64,000 nucleotides of DNA from Emticicia sp040253585 (GTDB lineage: Bacteria; Bacteroidota; Bacteroidia; Cytophagales; Spirosomataceae). The position numbers and the translations under genes were made by a program. The DNA is taken from contig NZ_JBELAU010000008.1 of assembly GCF_040253585.1 (NCBI RefSeq), forward strand, positions 248,001-312,000, in the 5' to 3' direction. This document shows, in pieces, positions 42,168 through 51,631 of the stretch. Every line of letters begins with the position of its first letter. The stretch's first letter is position 1. The notes below the pieces were generated by a model. That model had not been told where the DNA came from, did no database searches, and saw only the letters and a program-made list of their open reading frames with translations.

Positions 42168-44459
42168 CTAATTCTTTATCACCTTAAATGTTTTAAAAAA
42201 ACCATCAGTGGTAATTTTGAGCAGATACATTCCGCTTTCGGCGGCGATAAGTTTTGAGTCGAGAATAGGTTTAATTTCTTGCCAAAAAGCCTCTTTTTCC
42301 ATCAAAACTCCTCCATTGGCATAGTACAATGTTGCTTTCAGTGTTTTATTAGTAAGTTCGTTGAGTGGAAAAATATCAATCGTATGTTCAGTTGGATTGG
42401 GTGCAACACTAAAATTGGTATTTAAAGTTTCGGTGCTTAAAACTGGGCCAGCATTAGGACATTTTGGTTTGATAATTTTTTCATAAGTCGAACTTAGCCC
42501 TTCGGCATCGGTGGCAGTGAGCGTAACTTTATAAAAATACGTTTGAGCATCGCAAGGGACAATATTCAGCACTGCTTCGCCAGTTAAACGATATGAAGAT
42601 GTAACAAAATGAATATGGTCGTCGTGGTATAAAAGCACAGACCATAAATACCTCAACTGCTCTTTTGATTGTTCAGCATCGGTCACTTCAGCATTGAATG
42701 TAATCGGAAAATCTTTTGAGTTATCAAATTCTTCGATTTTATCAAGGCTCGTGCTATTAATCTGCGGAGGCGTATTATCGACAAAAATACTCATTGATTT
42801 ACTCGACGAAAGCCCCGCCTCGTCAGTTACTTTCACGGTTGCGGTATAAGTTGCAACTTTTCCGTTTGAATTGTAAGTATGATTTGGATTTGCATCATTC
42901 GATTTATTTCCATCGCCAAAATCCCATTCGTATTTCAGCGAAGTGCCTTCTGGGTCTTTAGAATCACTGGCTCGGAAATTGACAGTCAAGGGAGCTTTTC
43001 CGAAAATTGGAGTGGCCGATTGAACAGCAGTTGGGCGACGATTGGCATTTGGATTATACGATAATCGTCTGATTTCGTGAATGTTAGGATAAAAATAATT
43101 GGTGTAATAAATTGCTCCATCTTTCGGATTGATAGCAAAAGAAGTCGGATGAATATCACTTACAAAATCAATAACTTCGGTCGGATTCCCTTTCGTGTCA
43201 AACTTAAAAGCTTTTATCCAACCTTCATAATCGCCGTGGTAATAAAGGTTTTGGTATTCTCTCGGAAACTGCTGATATTTGTACCAAATACCACCAATTG
43301 AAGAAATTCCTGAAAACTTATTTCCTTTAAATTGTGGTGAACTCACCGCAAAAGCCTCGCCATCGACAATTCCCTGTGCAAAAGTTCCACGCCAGTCAAT
43401 TACTGGTTTTTGGTGATTTTGTGGCAAAAACTGAGGGTTTTGATAAGATTTATTCACATAATCAATACCTTCATAAGTTGGCCAGCCAAAATTTAGCCCG
43501 CCTTTGGCAGCTACATTTATTTCTTCTCGGTGCGACCAACCCACATCGCCCATGTAAATTATTCCAGGATTCCCATCTGCCGAATTTGTGCTTCCTGTAT
43601 TTGGTCTAATCGAAAACCGAAATGGATTACGCAAACCATAACTCCAAACCCTTGATTTAGGCGAACGTGGATTTGCAGCTTCATAGAATGGATTAGAAGG
43701 CAAGCCATCACCCGTATTTGGGTCGATTCTTATTAACTTACCATCTAAAGAATTGAGGTATTGACTTTTATAAGCATTGATATTTTCTTCGGGCTTTATA
43801 AAACCTAAGCTTACAGCCTCTTTAAACCAATCGCTTTGGGTATCATCAACCACGCCATCGGTGGCCAATGCGGCATCTCCAATTGTTGCCAAAAGTGTTC
43901 CGTCAAGCCCAAAAACCAATGAACCAACGCCATGATTATCAACCAAAATCGGAATACCAGTCGAAGGCGTTTCACCAACCAAAACTTTTCTTGAGTTCAA
44001 CTCAATTTCAGTAAAATTGCTCGAAGTAGTTAAAGTATAGCGAGTAATACGCCCAATTGTAGTCTGAAAAGGCGTTTCTTCTTGAGGTGTATAATCAGGT
44101 TTGCCGAAATTCAGCACATGATAGCGTTTGGCGGCATATATTAAATAAACATGACCATTTTTCAAGAAATCAGGGTCGAGAGCAAAACCATTGAGTCCAT
44201 GGTCGCCGTAGTCGAGTACTTCTTCACTTATATCAATAATTGGTTTGGCAGATTTTACGCCATTTTCAACGATAAAAACCTTTCCACTCTTTTCCCATAC
44301 ATACATTCGCCCGTTAGCATCAAAAGTAAGGCCAGTCGGTATCGTCCAATTGTCGGAAATAACTTCATCAATAAAACCAGAAGGCTGAGCGAAGGAGTTA
44401 AAATGGAAGAGTTGCAGAATAAAACACCCAAAAACAAGCAAAAATATCTTTTTAGTCAT
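42168..44459 (-). CDS. PQQ-type sugar dehydrogenase with PKD and T9SS domains
   Basis: A 763-residue secreted protein. After a signal peptide (cleaved near SFAQ) comes a glucose/sorbosone dehydrogenase six-bladed propeller (about 25-440: VISDNWTIPTGLTFDANGRMYVWEKSG, DHGLNGFALDPDF, YGLRNPFRFS). A PKD domain (about 460-545; YEWDFGDGNKSNDANPNHTY) and a further beta domain follow. The C-terminus (SVAPNPTEHTIDIFPLNE ... FKTFKVIKN) is a T9SS sorting signal. PQQ-dependent oxidation of sugars at the cell surface is inferred from the family. The ATG at 44459 precedes the signal peptide; 66 upstream open codons overlap uvrC. Confidence 0.93.
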   Translation of the reverse strand: MTKKIFLLVFGCFILQLFHFNSFAQPSGFIDEVISDNWTIPTGLTFDANGRMYVWEKSGKVFIVENGVKSAKPIIDISEEVLDYGDHGLNGFALDPDFLKNGHVYLIYAAKRYHVLNFGKPDYTPQEETPFQTTIGRITRYTLTTSSNFTEIELNSRKVLVGETPSTGIPILVDNHGVGSLVFGLDGTLLATIGDAALATDGVVDDTQSDWFKEAVSLGFIKPEENINAYKSQYLNSLDGKLIRIDPNTGDGLPSNPFYEAANPRSPKSRVWSYGLRNPFRFSIRPNTGSTNSADGNPGIIYMGDVGWSHREEINVAAKGGLNFGWPTYEGIDYVNKSYQNPQFLPQNHQKPVIDWRGTFAQGIVDGEAFAVSSPQFKGNKFSGISSIGGIWYKYQQFPREYQNLYYHGDYEGWIKAFKFDTKGNPTEVIDFVSDIHPTSFAINPKDGAIYYTNYFYPNIHEIRRLSYNPNANRRPTAVQSATPIFGKAPLTVNFRASDSKDPEGTSLKYEWDFGDGNKSNDANPNHTYNSNGKVATYTATVKVTDEAGLSSSKSMSIFVDNTPPQINSTSLDKIEEFDNSKDFPITFNAEVTDAEQSKEQLRYLWSVLLYHDDHIHFVTSSYRLTGEAVLNIVPCDAQTYFYKVTLTATDAEGLSSTYEKIIKPKCPNAGPVLSTETLNTNFSVAPNPTEHTIDIFPLNELTNKTLKATLYYANGGVLMEKEAFWQEIKPILDSKLIAAESGMYLLKITTDGFFKTFKVIKN

Positions 44460-44491
44460 AACAGCTACATAAATTTCAAAAAAACATAGAA

Positions 44492-44520
44492 CAAATTTAT
44501 GCAATAAGTTGTCAAACAAA
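44492..44520 (-). promoter_or_regulatory. Putative promoter of the sugar dehydrogenase gene
   Basis: The minus strand has TTTG (44520-44517), 17 bases, then TAAATTTG (44499-44492). Spacing is slightly short of the 19-21 optimum. It lies 33 bp upstream of the ATG. Confidence 0.4.
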
Positions 44521-44555
44521 GAGGCACTAAAAAAATATTGAACCGTAAAATAAGT

Positions 44556-44563
44556 TAATTTTG
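44556..44563 (+). promoter_or_regulatory. Possible -7 box for uvrC
   Basis: TAATTTTG matches TAnnTTTG and lies 52 bp before the uvrC ATG; a TTG is present upstream at a short 15-base spacing (44538-44540). Confidence 0.4.
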
Positions 44564-44615
44564 TTTTCGATAGACACCAAGTAGCAATTGTGCTACTAAT
44601 TTTTGAAAATAGTAT

Positions 44616-46430
44616 ATGTCTGAAATAACATTTGATTATAAATCTGTACTGCCACAACTCCCCGAAGAACCTGGGGTTTATCGTTATTTCGATGAAACTG
44701 GCGAGATAATTTATGTCGGGAAGGCCAAAAATCTAAAGAATCGGGTAAGTAGTTATTTTTATAATTTCAATCGCCACGACCGCAAAACACGTCGTTTGGT
44801 GATAAACATTCGGAGGCTCGAATTTACCATCGTTCCGACCGAATACGATGCACTTTTACTCGAAAATACACTTATAAAAAAGCATCAGCCTCGCTTCAAT
44901 ATCTTGCTGCGAGACGATAAAATGTATCCGTATGTGTGCGTCACAAACGAACGTTTTCCGAGGGTAATTACCACCCGCCGAATGGAAGATAAGAGCAAAG
45001 GCAAACTTTACGGGCCTTTTGTCAATTCGAGAGCCATGTATGCTTTGCTCGAAATGTTTAGCCAACTTTATACAATTCGGACTTGTATTCTGAACCTTTC
45101 GGAAGAAAATGTGGCGGCCAAGAAGTTTAAAATTTGCATAGAATACCATATCGGCAACTGCAAAGGCCCTTGCGAAAATCGTCAATCAGAAGAAGAGTAT
45201 AACAAAGAAATTGAGCAAGTACATCATATTCTCAAAGGTAACATTGCTCCAGCCAAGCAATTTTTTGCACAAAAGATGCAAGATTCAGCCGCTAAACTGG
45301 AATTTGAAGAAGCTCATCAGTATAAGTTGAAATTGGATTTTCTGCAAAATTATCAAAGCAAAGCTACGGTTGTCAATCCTGCTATTAAGGATTTGGATGT
45401 TTTCAGCATTGTTTCTGATGAAAATTCGGCGTACCTCAATTTCATCAAAGTGATCAACGGCACAATTACGCAGAGTCAGACTTTAGAAGTAAAGAAAAAG
45501 CTGGATGAAACCGAAGAGGAAATCTTAACGATGTTGATAGTGGAACTTCGACAAACGTATGAAAGTAAGGCGAAAGAAATTGTGACGAATATTCCGCTCG
45601 AAATTGATATGAAAGCCGAAATTGCCGTTCCACAAATTGGTGATAAGAGAAAATTGATGGAAATGTCGCTTAAAAATGTGATGTATTTCCAGCGTGAAAA
45701 AGCCGAACGTGAGGCCATTGCAGCCAGTGGGGCAACTAATAAACGGGACCGTGTATTGGTAAAACTCAAACAAGATTTGCAGTTAAAATCGCTTCCTCGC
45801 CACATAGAATGTTTCGATAACTCGAATATTCAAGGTACAAACCCTGTTTCAGCAATGGTTTGTTTTATTAATGGTCAGCCTTCGGTCAGAGATTATAGAC
45901 ATTACATTCCTAAAACTGTTGAAGGGCCAAATGATTTTGCGACGATGAAAGAAGTCGTAGGCCGAAGATATAGCCGATTGATGGAAGAAAAAGCGGAACT
46001 ACCTGATTTGATTATTATTGATGGTGGAAAAGGTCAACTGTCGGCAGCATGCGATGCACTCAAAGAAATCGGTCTTTATGGACAAATTCCAATCATTGGT
46101 ATTGCAAAACGTCTGGAGGAAATCTATTTCCCCGAAGATACGCTGCCACTTTATATTGATAAAAAATCAGAGTCATTAAAACTCATTCAGCGTTGCCGTG
46201 ACGAAGCTCACCGTTTCGGAATTACACATCACCGTGACCGCCGCAGTAAGAATTTCTTGATTAGTAGCCTCGAAAGTGCTGATGGCATCGGCAAACTAAC
46301 GGCTACCAAAGTTTTAAAGCAATACAAGACAATTTCTAATATTAAAAATGCACCTGAAGAAGATTTAATCAAACTGATCGGGAAAGATAAGACTCACCGA
46401 ATTAAGGAGTTTTTGGAGAAGGAGAGTTAG
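44616..46430 (+). CDS. uvrC: Excinuclease ABC subunit C
   Basis: A 604-residue UvrC. The N-terminal GIY-YIG nuclease (EPGVYRYFDETGEIIYVGKAKNLKNRVSSYF) makes the 3' incision, a UVR segment (about 205-240) contacts UvrB, and the RNase H-like domain (ECFDNSNIQGTNPVSAMVCF, DLIIIDGGKGQL) makes the 5' incision. A C-terminal helix-hairpin-helix pair ends the protein. Length is typical. Confidence 0.98.
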   Translation: MSEITFDYKSVLPQLPEEPGVYRYFDETGEIIYVGKAKNLKNRVSSYFYNFNRHDRKTRRLVINIRRLEFTIVPTEYDALLLENTLIKKHQPRFNILLRDDKMYPYVCVTNERFPRVITTRRMEDKSKGKLYGPFVNSRAMYALLEMFSQLYTIRTCILNLSEENVAAKKFKICIEYHIGNCKGPCENRQSEEEYNKEIEQVHHILKGNIAPAKQFFAQKMQDSAAKLEFEEAHQYKLKLDFLQNYQSKATVVNPAIKDLDVFSIVSDENSAYLNFIKVINGTITQSQTLEVKKKLDETEEEILTMLIVELRQTYESKAKEIVTNIPLEIDMKAEIAVPQIGDKRKLMEMSLKNVMYFQREKAEREAIAASGATNKRDRVLVKLKQDLQLKSLPRHIECFDNSNIQGTNPVSAMVCFINGQPSVRDYRHYIPKTVEGPNDFATMKEVVGRRYSRLMEEKAELPDLIIIDGGKGQLSAACDALKEIGLYGQIPIIGIAKRLEEIYFPEDTLPLYIDKKSESLKLIQRCRDEAHRFGITHHRDRRSKNFLISSLESADGIGKLTATKVLKQYKTISNIKNAPEEDLIKLIGKDKTHRIKEFLEKES

Positions 46431-46447
46431 GAAATAATCTCATCAAA

Positions 46448-46472
46448 CCGTGGCACGCAGTACGTGCCACGG
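46448..46472. terminator. Hairpin between convergent uvrC and esterase genes
   Basis: CCGTGGCACG and CGTGCCACGG form a perfect 10-bp, GC-rich stem with a five-base loop. AATTTT follows. It could terminate both transcripts. Confidence 0.7.
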
Positions 46473-46502
46473 AAACAATTTTAAGGTCTTTTAGAAATAA
46501 CC

Positions 46503-48788
46503 TTACTTCATAATCAAAATACTTTTCGTCTCTACAAAAGCACCGTAGCTAAACTTCAATATATATTTTCCTGAACTCAAATGTGATAAATTAACAAAAC
46601 GACGCTCCGAGAGATTGAGAATAGCCTCAGAATGAACAAATTGCCCTTTTTCGTTATAGACTGCCAACAGTGAATTTTCTACATTTTCTTTTGATTCCAA
46701 GGTAACCACACCATTAGGTGTTGGATTTGGGTAAACGATAATTCCTGATAACTCAGTATTTGGTACAAATGAATACGCACCCGAAAGATTAGAACGGCAA
46801 GTAAGACTTTTGTTTGATACCGTAAAATTTCGGAGTGCTGTAACGGTTATGAAACTTTGATTGCTCGTCTTTAGAAATCCAGTGCTATTCGGTGAAATAT
46901 TGCCATCTTGTTTCCATTCGTAAGTCAAATCGCTAACTTCCGTTTTTTGTTTTGCTTGTAAAGTGAATGCACCAACTTGGGTAATTTCGGGGGTTTCTGG
47001 GCGAGGTTTTATTGAAAAAATTGCAGGCTCAGATTCAACCGAAAAGCATCCATTTCTATCCTTTTGTCGAACAGTCACTCTATAATCTCCTGCATTTCCT
47101 AACGTAATAACAGGAGCATTTTGGTTAGTGCTCCAAACACTTTCTGCTATACTTGTAGATGCCAGAGTAATCGTATTTCCTTCACATACTGCGACATCGC
47201 TCTGATAAATCACAGGTTTGCCTGGTAATGCAAGCATTTGGGCTTGAATGATATTTGATTCAGGCGAAGCACAACCAGAAGTATTAATTCCTCGCACACT
47301 ATATGATCCTGTATTTTTTACAGTTATCTGTTTTTGAGTTTCGCCAGTATTCCACAGAAAAGAAGTATAATCGGGGCTGTCGGTCAATAAATCTGTACTT
47401 GTTCCTTCACAGAAAAAAGGACTTTGCTTTGCATAAGCAAAAGGTATTGTGGAAGGAAATACTTTTTTTACATCAATAGTAGCGGTAAAGAAATAGTTAC
47501 CTGTTTGGTCACGTACTGTTCCGCTAAATACGCCTTCTGATGCCGAAAGCGTTGTAGCAGTTGTATTATTTGACCATTTATGTGAACTATATGAAGTGGG
47601 TAAACTCAGCGTAACTTTATCAATTACTTGGCAAGAAGCATTTAAAGAAACAATTGGTGAAGGTAAAAATGGCGTTGATTGAGTAAAAAAACGATTTGTC
47701 ATTTTTGTATCCCAAGCCTTTGCCAAATCTGAAATACCAGCATCTGTAAAATGAACACCCTCTGGTCGAGGAACTTGAATAGAATCAGTAAATGGCCCTT
47801 CAAAGATAAAATCCGCAGGATTAATCACACTATTCTGTGCATTGATTACGGTTGGATATGTTTGGTTAGTTTTGAATAAAGAAGAGCGAGAAACCATCCA
47901 ATTTATTTTTTTACCCGTTTCTGTTCGGCTTTTCTCGATGATTTTTTTAAGAGCCGTTACATAATACTCTTGTGTAGTATTGAGTTCTGATTCAGCTTCT
48001 CCTTGATCCCACAAAACCGAACGGAGTCCTAACTGAGAAATATAATATTGTAAAGAAATTCGTAAATAAGAATAAGGTGTTTCACGAGGGAATGTAAACT
48101 GAAAAAATGGATGTTTGGTAGAAACCCCAATCGAGCTACTGTACCAATTTTCAATACTCGTACCTTCGTAAGCAGCATTGAAAAACATAATCGGCACATT
48201 GAGGCGTTTGGCCAGTAAATCGCCTAATTCACCCCAACACCAAGCACCTTGACCACGTGGAGCAATAAATGACGTTCGTTCGATGTGAGAAAAACTTTGA
48301 AATGGAGGGATTTCGTCTAAAAAGTCTATCTTTTGATAATCAAAACAATTTACACGGTCATCGACAGAGGCTTTTTCTCCAAAATTTCTTTTTCCTTCAG
48401 CATTTGATTGACCAGCAATCAAAAACACTTCACCAATACCAACTTTTTCGACTGAAGATTGAGCAACAACGGCACCGTTTTTCCAGCTTCTCACTTGTAG
48501 CTGATACCAGCCACCCGAACCTTTTATTGAGCCTATAAATGAGCCATTTTGTGGTTTATCTTTTATTATAGTCCAATCAGTAGCTACGCCTTGTCCCGCT
48601 TTTATAGGCACGAGCCTTGCTTCTATTTTCTCGACAACTCCCTCATAAATTCCTGATATATAGACACTTGAAGTGTTATTATTATCTCTTTGGAAGACAC
48701 TTCTTGTTAATGGCAGGTTAATTGTAATTTGGGCAAATCCAGCAAGATTAATGAATAATAAAACAACAGACAAAACAAGGTTTCGCAT
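46503..48788 (-). CDS. SGNH-type esterase (sialate O-acetylesterase-like) with T9SS domain
   Basis: A 761-residue secreted protein. A signal peptide (cleaved near GFAQ) and a beta domain are followed by the SGNH esterase domain with block I GQSNAEGKRNFGE, WDQGEAESELNTTQEY, and a terminal VHFTDAGISDLAKAW block with the catalytic His. Three or so Ig-like beta modules rich in Gly/Asn/Thr follow (SPDYTSFLWNTGETQKQITV, SIAESVWSTNQNAPVITL). The last about 80 residues (IVYPNPTPNGVVTLES ... ETKSILIMK) are a T9SS sorting domain. Deacetylation of glycans outside the cell is inferred. The ATG at 48788 begins the signal peptide. Confidence 0.9.
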   Translation of the reverse strand: MRNLVLSVVLLFINLAGFAQITINLPLTRSVFQRDNNNTSSVYISGIYEGVVEKIEARLVPIKAGQGVATDWTIIKDKPQNGSFIGSIKGSGGWYQLQVRSWKNGAVVAQSSVEKVGIGEVFLIAGQSNAEGKRNFGEKASVDDRVNCFDYQKIDFLDEIPPFQSFSHIERTSFIAPRGQGAWCWGELGDLLAKRLNVPIMFFNAAYEGTSIENWYSSSIGVSTKHPFFQFTFPRETPYSYLRISLQYYISQLGLRSVLWDQGEAESELNTTQEYYVTALKKIIEKSRTETGKKINWMVSRSSLFKTNQTYPTVINAQNSVINPADFIFEGPFTDSIQVPRPEGVHFTDAGISDLAKAWDTKMTNRFFTQSTPFLPSPIVSLNASCQVIDKVTLSLPTSYSSHKWSNNTTATTLSASEGVFSGTVRDQTGNYFFTATIDVKKVFPSTIPFAYAKQSPFFCEGTSTDLLTDSPDYTSFLWNTGETQKQITVKNTGSYSVRGINTSGCASPESNIIQAQMLALPGKPVIYQSDVAVCEGNTITLASTSIAESVWSTNQNAPVITLGNAGDYRVTVRQKDRNGCFSVESEPAIFSIKPRPETPEITQVGAFTLQAKQKTEVSDLTYEWKQDGNISPNSTGFLKTSNQSFITVTALRNFTVSNKSLTCRSNLSGAYSFVPNTELSGIIVYPNPTPNGVVTLESKENVENSLLAVYNEKGQFVHSEAILNLSERRFVNLSHLSSGKYILKFSYGAFVETKSILIMK

Positions 48789-48893
48789 CAGTAAATACTG
48801 TATTTTGTTAAAAAATGACCACAAATATAGTCATTTTCTTAAATCTTTCTTAAAACAACATGAGTTTTGAATTATTAAAAGAAATTTGCTGCC

Positions 48894-49952
48894 TTAACTA
48901 CTCTTTTCACTCAGCCATTTTCTTACTTTTGATTCCCACTCTGCTTGCCCTTGACGAAAAAGACTGTGATTGGTTTCGGCATCATATTGCTTTTGAAGCA
49001 GATTCATTTCTCGATAAGATTCCAAATATTCGTATTGAATCATACTATTCAAATCAATAATCAAATCTGCTTTCATGGCAGCAATTTTCTTTTTGAAACG
49101 CTCGGTTACTACTCTGGCAATATCAAAATGTAGTTGTTCGTGAGCCAAAGCATAATCGTTTAGAGAACTTGGCAAAACCCAAGACATCCCTCTCACCATG
49201 TAAGTTTTTGTTGAAACTTTGGCCACAATATAGCCGTCAATTACCTGAAAACTTGCCCCATAAGCAAAGTTGGCAAAGATAGCAGCTCCATAGCGAGTGT
49301 TTGTTGGTTTTCCTCTGAAATCATCCCACGTAACTTTCCGGGTATGATGATAAATCGTGTCGTTATCGTTTACATCTGTTTCGGGAAGAAAAACAATTTT
49401 AACGCCTTTAATAAGTGCTTCGTGTTTGCTCCCGTTGAGGGTGAGCCATTTATCAAAATATTCGAGTGACTTGATAAATAAAGAAGCTAAAATAGTCTCG
49501 TATTTCCCACTGGGCATTTGGGGATCTGAGCGTAAAAATGAGGTACTGGTGGTAGTTTCAGTGAGCGAAATCGTGTCTTTCTTACCGATTCGGTCAAAAG
49601 CAACCTTTAACTGTACTTGTCCCGAAAAATTGCCGTTTGGCAGTTTTGTTTCACTTATTTTTAAATCAAGAATTCGGTATCTAAGCGAAAGTTGGGTTTC
49701 TTTGTTTGGCAACGATTGCGTAAGAAATTTCTTAATTGTAGGCTCAATTCCACCTTTAAAACTAATCGATTCTTTTTGTGTAGCTGATAAAAAAACACTT
49801 CCAATGTTTTCTCGTTGTGGTCGAACATCAACTACACTATTGATGGAAAAACTCGGAGAAAAGCTCACTTTTTCCATACTAAGGCTAATCATTCTTTGCC
49901 CAAAAGACTCGAAAAATAACAGTAAAATTGGTAAAAGTCTGAGTATTTTCAT
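48894..49952 (-). CDS. Exported protein with DUF922-like C-terminal domain
   Basis: A 352-residue protein with a signal peptide. The N-terminal half (about 20-190) is unfamiliar, mostly beta. The C-terminal half has VTWDDFRGKPTNTRYGAAIFANFAYG and SLNDYALAHEQLHFDIARVVTERFKKKI, resembling the DUF922 putative peptidase domain with an HEQxHFD motif. Catalysis is not demonstrated. It lies 21 bp after the DUF6029 gene, suggesting cotranscription. Confidence 0.7.
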   Translation of the reverse strand: MKILRLLPILLLFFESFGQRMISLSMEKVSFSPSFSINSVVDVRPQRENIGSVFLSATQKESISFKGGIEPTIKKFLTQSLPNKETQLSLRYRILDLKISETKLPNGNFSGQVQLKVAFDRIGKKDTISLTETTTSTSFLRSDPQMPSGKYETILASLFIKSLEYFDKWLTLNGSKHEALIKGVKIVFLPETDVNDNDTIYHHTRKVTWDDFRGKPTNTRYGAAIFANFAYGASFQVIDGYIVAKVSTKTYMVRGMSWVLPSSLNDYALAHEQLHFDIARVVTERFKKKIAAMKADLIIDLNSMIQYEYLESYREMNLLQKQYDAETNHSLFRQGQAEWESKVRKWLSEKSS

Positions 49953-49973
49953 CGGATTTCTGGTGTTTAAAAC

Positions 49974-51545
49974 TCAAAAACTACTCGTAAGTGATGCACT
50001 AAAACCCGTATAAGCAGGCGTAAGCCGACAAATACCGCCCACACACAAAAGCCCTTCACGCTGACGACCGTAGCCAAGTGATAATCGGTGACTTTTATAG
50101 CTAAAAGCCGAACCAATATTTGGGTAATGCGTTACTTTTTCAAAGCTAAAGCTACCATAATTGATTTCATCAGAAATATAAAAAAAATATTTGGGAGAAA
50201 CACTGTATTCTACCAAACTCATGGCCCAGTTTCCTTTGTCTTGCTTGGTGGCTAAATGCTGTAATTCAAAACGTAAAGCCTTCTTTTTCAAGAACTTGAC
50301 AGTTCCGTCAAAAATAAAAGTATAAGATTTTACCATTTCTTGATAAGTACCCAAAATCTGTCCTTTGTTATAATTGAGATAAACGAAAACGATGTTGGTC
50401 TTAAACTTCTTCGACCATTTTTTCTCAAATTCTATATTCAAATCTCGGTAATATCTTTCTTTTCCAATTTCAAAAAAACTACTCTTATAACCTTCTTCGC
50501 CTTCAATTGTTTTTTTATTCAGAGCATTGAGTGCCGCAAAATTGAGCGAAAGCGTAGCATCGTTTTTAAATGTATAAATGGCATCAAGCTGTCCGCCAAC
50601 TTCGCCCATCACTTGCGAGGCGTACGGATAAAGCGTCAGCAGTCGATAAGAATGTTGTTTGGTTGTGGCAGGAATAAAACTTAGTAGTGCATTATTGAGG
50701 GTTTCGGAGCGTTGACTGCGGAAATCGAAATTATCAATACGTTTGAGATTTAACGCCAACGAAAGTTTATCGAAATCCAGATTACTATTTATCAATAAAG
50801 CCGAACCTCGATGCGTAATGTAGCGATTGGCTGGCGTCCCATCAGCCGATTTCGTGACGTATTCCGTCGAAAAACTAAAATTATTTCTCTGAAAATTTAA
50901 TCTTCCACCAACTGTCCAAACGTTGGGTTTTACGCTTGTCAGAATACCATCATAAGGTTCGTTTTTGTTTACAAAACTGAGTCCCCCGCTCCATTGATTG
51001 GTGGCCGAATCTTTACTAAATTTAAAATCATTATCAAGCCCAATTACCAATCCGTCGGCATGCTTAAAACCCAATCTTTGTTTACCACCTATCAATTTTA
51101 TTGTATAATTTTTAGTTGGATTGGCTTTTAGTTGAAAACCATCGAGCGAAGTATCCATACCCAAAAAGCGTTGTTCTTGTGTTCGGAGAATCATTCCACT
51201 ACCAAATTGTTCATAAAAATTGCCTACCGTTGCCGTGATTTTTTTGTTTTGGTAGGTCAAAAATTTATTAACTAATCCTCGTCCTTCCAAATTTAATGGA
51301 TAACCCAACAAGGGAGGAAGGTATGCTTCAAACCTCGCTCCTGCTCTAAATTTACGATATTGTGCTTGTAATGTAAGGTAATTATTTGAGGCTATTTTTG
51401 AATCTAATTGTTCATAAATCAGTGAATTATCATTGGTATATCGCTGAAAATCAGATTGGATGCTTCCAGAAAATGACTGCCCCCAAATCCTCGATGGGGA
51501 AATTATGAAAAGAAAAATCGAAAGAATAGTGGAAATATTATTCAT
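49974..51545 (-). CDS. DUF6029-like outer-membrane protein
   Basis: A 523-residue protein with a signal peptide (cleaved near WGQ) and many amphipathic beta strands suggesting an outer-membrane barrel. The N-terminal part, LTLQAQYRKFRAGARFEAYLPPLLGYP and GNFYEQFGSGMILRTQEQRFLGMDTSLDG, fits the DUF6029 group. Context with a TlpA-like thioredoxin and an Omp28-like protein is seen here. The ATG at 51545 is used; 30 upstream open codons come from a repeat. Confidence 0.78.
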   Translation of the reverse strand: MNNISTILSIFLFIISPSRIWGQSFSGSIQSDFQRYTNDNSLIYEQLDSKIASNNYLTLQAQYRKFRAGARFEAYLPPLLGYPLNLEGRGLVNKFLTYQNKKITATVGNFYEQFGSGMILRTQEQRFLGMDTSLDGFQLKANPTKNYTIKLIGGKQRLGFKHADGLVIGLDNDFKFSKDSATNQWSGGLSFVNKNEPYDGILTSVKPNVWTVGGRLNFQRNNFSFSTEYVTKSADGTPANRYITHRGSALLINSNLDFDKLSLALNLKRIDNFDFRSQRSETLNNALLSFIPATTKQHSYRLLTLYPYASQVMGEVGGQLDAIYTFKNDATLSLNFAALNALNKKTIEGEEGYKSSFFEIGKERYYRDLNIEFEKKWSKKFKTNIVFVYLNYNKGQILGTYQEMVKSYTFIFDGTVKFLKKKALRFELQHLATKQDKGNWAMSLVEYSVSPKYFFYISDEINYGSFSFEKVTHYPNIGSAFSYKSHRLSLGYGRQREGLLCVGGICRLTPAYTGFSASLTSSF

Positions 51546-51620
51546 TGCCGTCTTGGGCGAACCTGTCTGCTCTATCTGACGGTACTTCAAACAAACATTA
51601 TCAGACTTTAGTCTAAAACA
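51546..51620. repeat. Degenerate copy of the 35140-35270 repeat
   Basis: GCCGTCTTG...CTGACGG and the inner word GACTTTAGTCTAAA match the outer and inner parts of the element at 35140-35270. It separates the TlpA-like gene from the DUF6029-like gene. Confidence 0.55.
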
Positions 51621-51631
51621 GTAATACTTTC

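Noticed and set aside
44460..44657. N-terminal extension of the sugar dehydrogenase
   Set aside because: It overlaps the divergent uvrC promoter and start, and the signal peptide begins at the internal ATG at 44459.
49357..50013. A 218-residue plus-strand open frame opposite the DUF922-like gene
   Set aside because: Antisense to a gene with clear signal peptide and motif; Ser/Leu-rich composition is typical of reverse-frame translation.
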